From positions 5,575,203 through 5,639,202 of the forward strand of contig NW_024037057.1 in the NCBI RefSeq assembly GCF_015706575.1: a DNA stretch of 64,000 bases, in the 5' to 3' direction. The stretch is from Patiria miniata. Lineage: Eukaryota > Echinodermata > Asteroidea > Valvatida > Asterinidae. Of the stretch, positions 59,870 to 64,000 are shown piece after piece (the stretch's first letter is position 1; each line of letters begins with the position of its first letter). The notes below the pieces were generated by a model, which was given only the letters and a program-made list of their open reading frames with translations, did not search any database and was not told where the DNA came from. The position numbers and the translations under genes were made by a program.

Positions 59870-60290
59870 ATGTATTTTCCCATTTTTCTGAAACAGTGGC
59901 ATTTATGATGAGAAAGTGACATCGCTCATACAGTAACGTGACTGGCATTCTGCAAAATTCAAACACTTTTGGTGAAAATTGTCACCATTTCTACAATGAA
60001 TGACAATCAATTACAGCTTAATTAAATATGCAGCATATGTAATTCACCCTAACCTGCAAGGATATTTTGGCTAGAAACCCTGCTAAACGCAGCAACATGC
60101 AAAACTTGTCAAAATGACGAGCCTGCTGAGCGTAGCAAGATCCATCAGGTCAAAAGTCTCAAGGCCAGAATGCCTCAGAGTCTGCGTTCACCAACTGCAG
60201 CAGGATACAGCTCTGGCATTGTTCAATGGGACTAGCTCTCATTGTTTCAGAATTGGCCGTTTATGCGCTGGTGTAAATGGCTCAATGCAG

Positions 60291-60781
60291 CAAGGTCCCA
60301 CCATAGAGCTACATGTACATTAAATTACTAGAGCACTAACTTCGTATACAAAGTAATGCCTGCTGGGCGCATCCATGTTTGGAGACCTAGAAATTTTGTA
60401 CGGCTTTTGTACGGCTATTTGCATATCTGCGTTTGTATTCCATACCGGTGCGTTATCGAAGCTAATACGCCCAAAACCGAAACGCACGATCAGCATATGG
60501 GCGTGTCATTTTGCTCTACGCAAACAGCGCAACGCGTGCGCGTATTCGCTGCAGATGCTTTTTGCCGTCACGTTTTTTTGAACCATCAATGACACACTAA
60601 GTTGTTCTACTTGCGCGTTGCATGTAGAGTACACTTTCAAAATTCAATCCATCTAATTTCATTATGTTCTACAAACACGCACATGAATTCAAAATGTCTG
60701 CGCCCAGGACGGCTTCAAAGCGTCTCCGTGCGGAGAATATTGAGTTAGCGCTCTAGTAATTTAATATAGCTCTATGGGTCC
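60291..60781. mobile_element. TIR element (MITE) in the last intron
   Basis: Inverted ends share CATAGAGCTA and ATTAAATTACTAGAGC(A/G)CTAAC (inner ends 60338 and 60743). Outer ends near GGTCCCACC and GGGTCCCAC are less exact. The left end has an extra ACATGTAC. No coding frame inside. No target duplication confirmed. Confidence 0.65.
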
Positions 60782-60863
60782 CACAGACTTTTAAACCTAA
60801 TGGGCTGTTTTGCTTCTGACAGGGTTGGGATCAAAGCACACAAGATAGGACTTGAATAAATAC

Positions 60864-62515
60864 CTGCTCTGGAAAGTCCGTGGTGGGCTCCTCTCCATCC
60901 AACTGGGGGGATGCAACCTCCGACTCAAGACCATTCTCCTCTGTGTGTCCATTGATGACCTGCTGGTTCTCCTCCTCCGGCTGCCCGTTGACTGCCTCAT
61001 CCTCTTCCACATCCTGCTTCTCTGGCTCAGCATCAAATTGAAGAAGCTGCTCCTCCTGGACTCCCACCTCTTGCTCTACATCGAGTTCCACCAATGGTTC
61101 CCCTTTGGCTTCAACTTCTTGCTCGGATTCAGCTTCCACTTCTTGATCAGCTTCGGGTTCTGCTGATTGCTCCTCCTCAGCTTCCACCTGTTGCTCCACC
61201 GCTTGTTCCTCCTCAGCCTGAACCAATTGCTCCTCTTCAACTACTTCTTCCATCTTGTCGTTGGCAGCTACTTCCACCTCTTCCTGATCACCATCGTAGT
61301 AGGAGGAGAGCCTCTTGGGAGAAAGTTCCTCCTTCTGCAGCCGGTTCTCGGCATGGGTCACCTCTCCAGCTTCCCACTGGGCCCGGAGCGAACTGGCCCC
61401 AGCCGAAGTCTCCTCTGGAATCTCGGATGATTCGCGGACAAGATCCTCTCTCACCGCTGGTTCGCTCTCGGCAACCTGGCCTTGTCCCCGCAGCTCTGCC
61501 TTGATGTCGACGACCTCTTTCGGCTTCATAGGGGCAGTCTCCACCTCCCCTTTTTCCCAACGGTCTTTTAAGGAGCGGGATACGCCAGTCTGAATGTTCA
61601 TCGGCTCGTCACGGACGGTCGTCTCCCGAGCGAGGTCTGCACGGACTTCCGGCGTGTTCTCAACGACGCCTTCTGTGGACGGAGCCAGCTGATCCAGGGA
61701 TTTTGGAGACCGCTCCAGGGGTGCTCTGGGCTTCTCTTCGATGTTGTGCACCTCTCCTTTCTCAAACAAGCTTCGCAGATTGCGAGCAGCACCCCTCTTG
61801 ATGCCTGGATTCTCCTCCCCTTTGCCTTCTCTGACGACATCATCCCGCTGGGCAGGTGTATTTTCAGAAACTCCCCCTTGATCGATAGAATCCTGATCTG
61901 CTCCGTATTCTTCCAGAGATCTTGGCGAGATCTCAATCTTCTCCTTAGGTTTGCCTTCGATATTGGAGACTTTTCCTTGCTCGAAGCGCTCTTTCAAGGA
62001 CCGTGCACCACCGGCCTTGAAAAATCCATCATCTACCTTCTCGGAGGAACGAACCACATCATCCCGAACGACGGGAGTGTTTTCAGAGACTCCACTTTCG
62101 GAATCCCCTGGGTTATAGTCCTCAAGGGGACGGACCTCAATCACGGGCTTTACCGGTGTGGTTTCAATATTGCTGACAGCTCCCTTTTCAAAACGATCCT
62201 TGAGTGAACGGATACCGCCTGAAGAAGTCTTCACCTCATCGGCTTTGACGTCCGAGCGGATGACATCCTCGCTCCGGACTGGGGTACTTTCGGCGACTTG
62301 TCCGACCGTGGCCTGTACCTCTGCTTCCTTCGCCGCTCGGATTTCCCCTTGGAAGTCAAAGGACTTGCCGGAGCTGGACAGGCTGCTGTCACCTCTCTCG
62401 AATTGGTCTCGGAGGGATCGCATGCCAGCGATGGCCACACGGTCGTCAACACTGTCGGCTGAACGGACGACATCGGGTCTCAGTACTGGTTCACTTTCAG
62501 ATACTTGTTTGTCTT
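60864..62515 (-). CDS. EPLIN/caldesmon-like repeat protein, large exon
   Basis: A 1652-bp exon between acceptor CCCCACCTCACAG and donor GAGCAG/GTATTT. It starts mid-codon (needs one base from an upstream exon) and ends in phase 0. It encodes about 550 residues. Numbered from the first full codon, six repeats of about 70 residues each carry (R/S)(S/N)L(K/R)xx(F/W)E(K/R/Q/A)Gx(V) at about 32, 101, 170, 243, 312 and 372. Each is preceded by a copy of V(S/A)E(N/S)(T/E)PxxRxDVVR. LK-x-x-FEKGE occurs in EPLIN (LIMA1) and IKSMWEKGNV in caldesmon, both actin-binding. Residues 400-550 are a very acidic Glu/Val/Gln tail. No LIM domain is seen. The role in actin binding is inferred from the motif only. 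Confidence 0.85.
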
Positions 62516-62909
62516 CTGTGAGGTGGGGAAAAAAAACATGGTTTAAGGTCAAAATATCCATTGCAAGAAGTTGAAGAGTTTATATTCAAAACGCAATGTA
62601 TCCATTTTGAAAAAAACGTGAAAAATTCCAACGATTATGAAACTATAAAGAATAAAAACGATATAACAGCTGCTTTTAAACTTCACTTTTCGCCTTATGA
62701 ATTCATTAAGTTGTATTTAACTACATAAAACTTGTGGACACTGATTTTGGGCAGACAGGAGACGGTGGGATTCTAAACGGTAACAAACTAGCGTTTATCG
62801 CGTTTTGGAATAAACTCTTCAGTTGCTGTACATCCAGTTGATGTCCTCACAAGCCACCACAAAGCATACCATCACATACTATCTGCTCCGTTCACAAGTA
62901 CCCCCTCAC
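62516..62909 (-). other. Intron upstream of the large repeat-protein exon
   Basis: AT-rich. Ends in the polypyrimidine acceptor at 62516. No further exon recognised, although the phases require one. Confidence 0.4.
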
Positions 62910-63110
62910 CGGCAAAGATAGTACAGTTGGGGGTGACTGAACGACGCCATCTTGCCTGACTGCAATTTTGTCGCAACGCGCTGCTGTACCACTGTGTGTA
63001 CATAGTACAAATCCACTGGTGTACGTGCGTCACACACAAGGAACGGTGCGCATCAACCAGCTAAATGTGCCGCCCATGGGACGTCGTTGCTAGGTAAAAG
63101 GGCGCCCTCT
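62910..63110 (-). promoter_or_regulatory. Putative promoter and first exon of the repeat-protein gene
   Basis: GC-richer than its flanks. On the minus strand GGCAAGATGGCGTCG (ATG at 62950) combines a good start context with a YY1-like AAGATGGCG. It encodes MASFSHPQLYYLC and then a donor CCG/GTGAGG at 62910. That exon would end in phase 2, whereas the next known exon needs phase 1, so either an exon is missing or this exon is non-coding. GCGCCCTCT lies at 63102. Confidence 0.35.
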
Positions 63111-63330
63111 TTCGTAGGAGCACGGAGCCCATTACCTCACAAGGCATTTAGTCTTAGGCTATTCTAATGACAAAAGCATTCATATATGTCATTCTTTACT
63201 TCCTGTTACTTGGGACGTTTACTTGTGATGGGAATTGTGATTTGGTTGCCTTGTGATCTTTTGAATAGTTTAATTGCGGTACCCGCTGCTAAATGTACAT
63301 CAGATTCGAACCAGCCAACCGATCCCGCAA

Positions 63331-63486
63331 GCTGGGTGGTCGAGTGGTAAGACGTCTGCACTAGAAGGTAGGAGGTCGTGGGTTCGAGTCCCGACCAAGT
63401 GATTTTTTTCCAAACTTTCATTTGGGAGGTACCACACTGTGTATACAGTGTCCATACGTCGGTGAAGGGCAAAACCTAACATTGAC
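63331..63486 (+). mobile_element. SINE family A, fuller copy
   Basis: Head with GGTGGTCGAGTGGTAAGAC (box A) and GTGGGTTCGAGTCCCGACC (box B) at tRNA-like spacing. Body CTTTCATTTGGGAGGTACCA, then GTGAAGGGCAAAACCTAACA, ending ATTGAC and a repeat tail. A partial copy is at 24455-24595. Confidence 0.85.
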
Positions 63487-63552
63487 TTGTGATTTGACTT
63501 ATGATTGCCTTATGATTTGACTTGTGATCAACTTGTGAGTTACTTGTGATGC
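63481..63552. repeat. SINE 3' tail of TGACTTGTGAT repeats
   Basis: Six degenerate tandem copies of an 11-bp unit directly follow the SINE. The same unit forms the minisatellite at 57360-57555. Confidence 0.8.
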
Positions 63553-63631
63553 ACTTGAGACTGCAACTATGGGCTCCGTGCGTCAGCAAATGAGGGCGCT
63601 TTTAACCACTTCTGAGAGCACACATTCTCAA

Positions 63632-63953
63632 ATTTGTATCCTTGTGGAGACATTTCTTTGTTCTCGTGTAGTAAAGTGTTCAATTTTGAAAGTGAAGTTT
63701 CAAAATGCTCTTGTTTTAACCAGAATTAGTTTCCTTGGCTGAAATTTGGACTTAATATCCCTTTTCTAAAACTCTTTCATTTGCGACAGATCAACCCACC
63801 TTGGAAATTCTTAGTTTTTGAGTATAAACCCATATATCTATTTCGTGAAAACCTTGTGGAGACCTATTCATCTATAGAAATTGCCCTGTGGAGACCTTTA
63901 CAATGTTTTGTTCCCTATTGTGTGTGTGTCTCCACAAGGATACGAATTTGTAG
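63632..63953. mobile_element. Inverted-repeat element (MITE candidate)
   Basis: TTTGTATCCTTGTGGAGACA at the left faces TGTCTCCACAAGGATACGAA at the right. TGTGGAGAC recurs twice inside. No coding frame. Confidence 0.55.
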
Positions 63954-64000
63954 TCACCGTGGATGGGACACACAGTGTGTGCATATTGTTCTGGATCGTG

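Noticed and set aside
61094-61504. Plus-strand ORFs over the repeat-protein exon
   Set aside because: Antisense shadows of a long GC-biased coding exon.
63331-63402. Functional tRNA gene
   Set aside because: A and B boxes are present but the arms do not fold fully, and the sequence continues into a SINE body shared with 24455-24595.

Overview
This is a 64 kb stretch of animal genomic DNA that is rich in introns and repeats. It looks like an invertebrate deuterostome (echinoderm, hemichordate or cephalochordate), but this is an inference. The supports are a Wnt-antagonist gene of the sFRP family with metazoan intron phases, tRNA-derived SINEs, an N-terminal-RAG1-like open reading frame, many GCGCCCTC motifs, and frequent poly(G)/poly(C) runs. 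There are no bacterial-type operons, Shine-Dalgarno sites or CRISPR arrays.

Three protein-coding loci can be supported. (1) A complete three-exon gene for a secreted frizzled-related protein lies on the minus strand: exon 1 at 42353-42866 (signal peptide plus frizzled CRD), exon 2 at 23793-23885, exon 3 at 15949-16478 (netrin-like domain plus basic tail). It predicts 378 residues spread over 27 kb, with introns of 18.5 and 7.3 kb full of repeats. (2) A single long ORF at 51132-52199 on the plus strand has paired cysteines spaced like the zinc-binding region N-terminal to the RAG1 core, followed by a second cysteine cluster and a coiled coil. (3) On the minus strand, a 1652-bp internal exon (60864-62515) and a phase-matched last exon (59385-59519) encode a protein with six ~70-residue repeats built around an (L/I)K-x-x-(F/W)EKG-x-V motif, as seen in caldesmon and EPLIN. 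A possible first exon lies near 62910-63050.

Layout. 1-530 is a degenerate hexanucleotide array. 1.3-1.7 kb is a hAT-like element. 2.26-2.85 kb is a foldback element whose arms are 21-bp tandem repeats. 3.45-9.59 kb is a large array of ~67-bp units with internal block duplications. 9.6-15.9 kb is intergenic with a few inverted repeats. 15.9-42.9 kb is the sFRP gene. 43-51 kb is intergenic, with a hAT-like element carrying an 8-bp target duplication. 51-52.6 kb is the RAG1-N-like ORF. 53-59.4 kb is intergenic or 3' UTR, with SINEs and a 10-bp minisatellite. 59.4-63 kb is the repeat-protein gene. 63-64 kb holds a SINE and an inverted-repeat element.

The genes show no shared pathway. sFRP acts outside the cell on Wnt signalling. 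The repeat protein is probably cytoskeletal. The RAG1-N-like ORF is either a transposon protein or a host gene derived from one. Most short ORFs in the window arise from simple repeats or are antisense shadows, and are left out.
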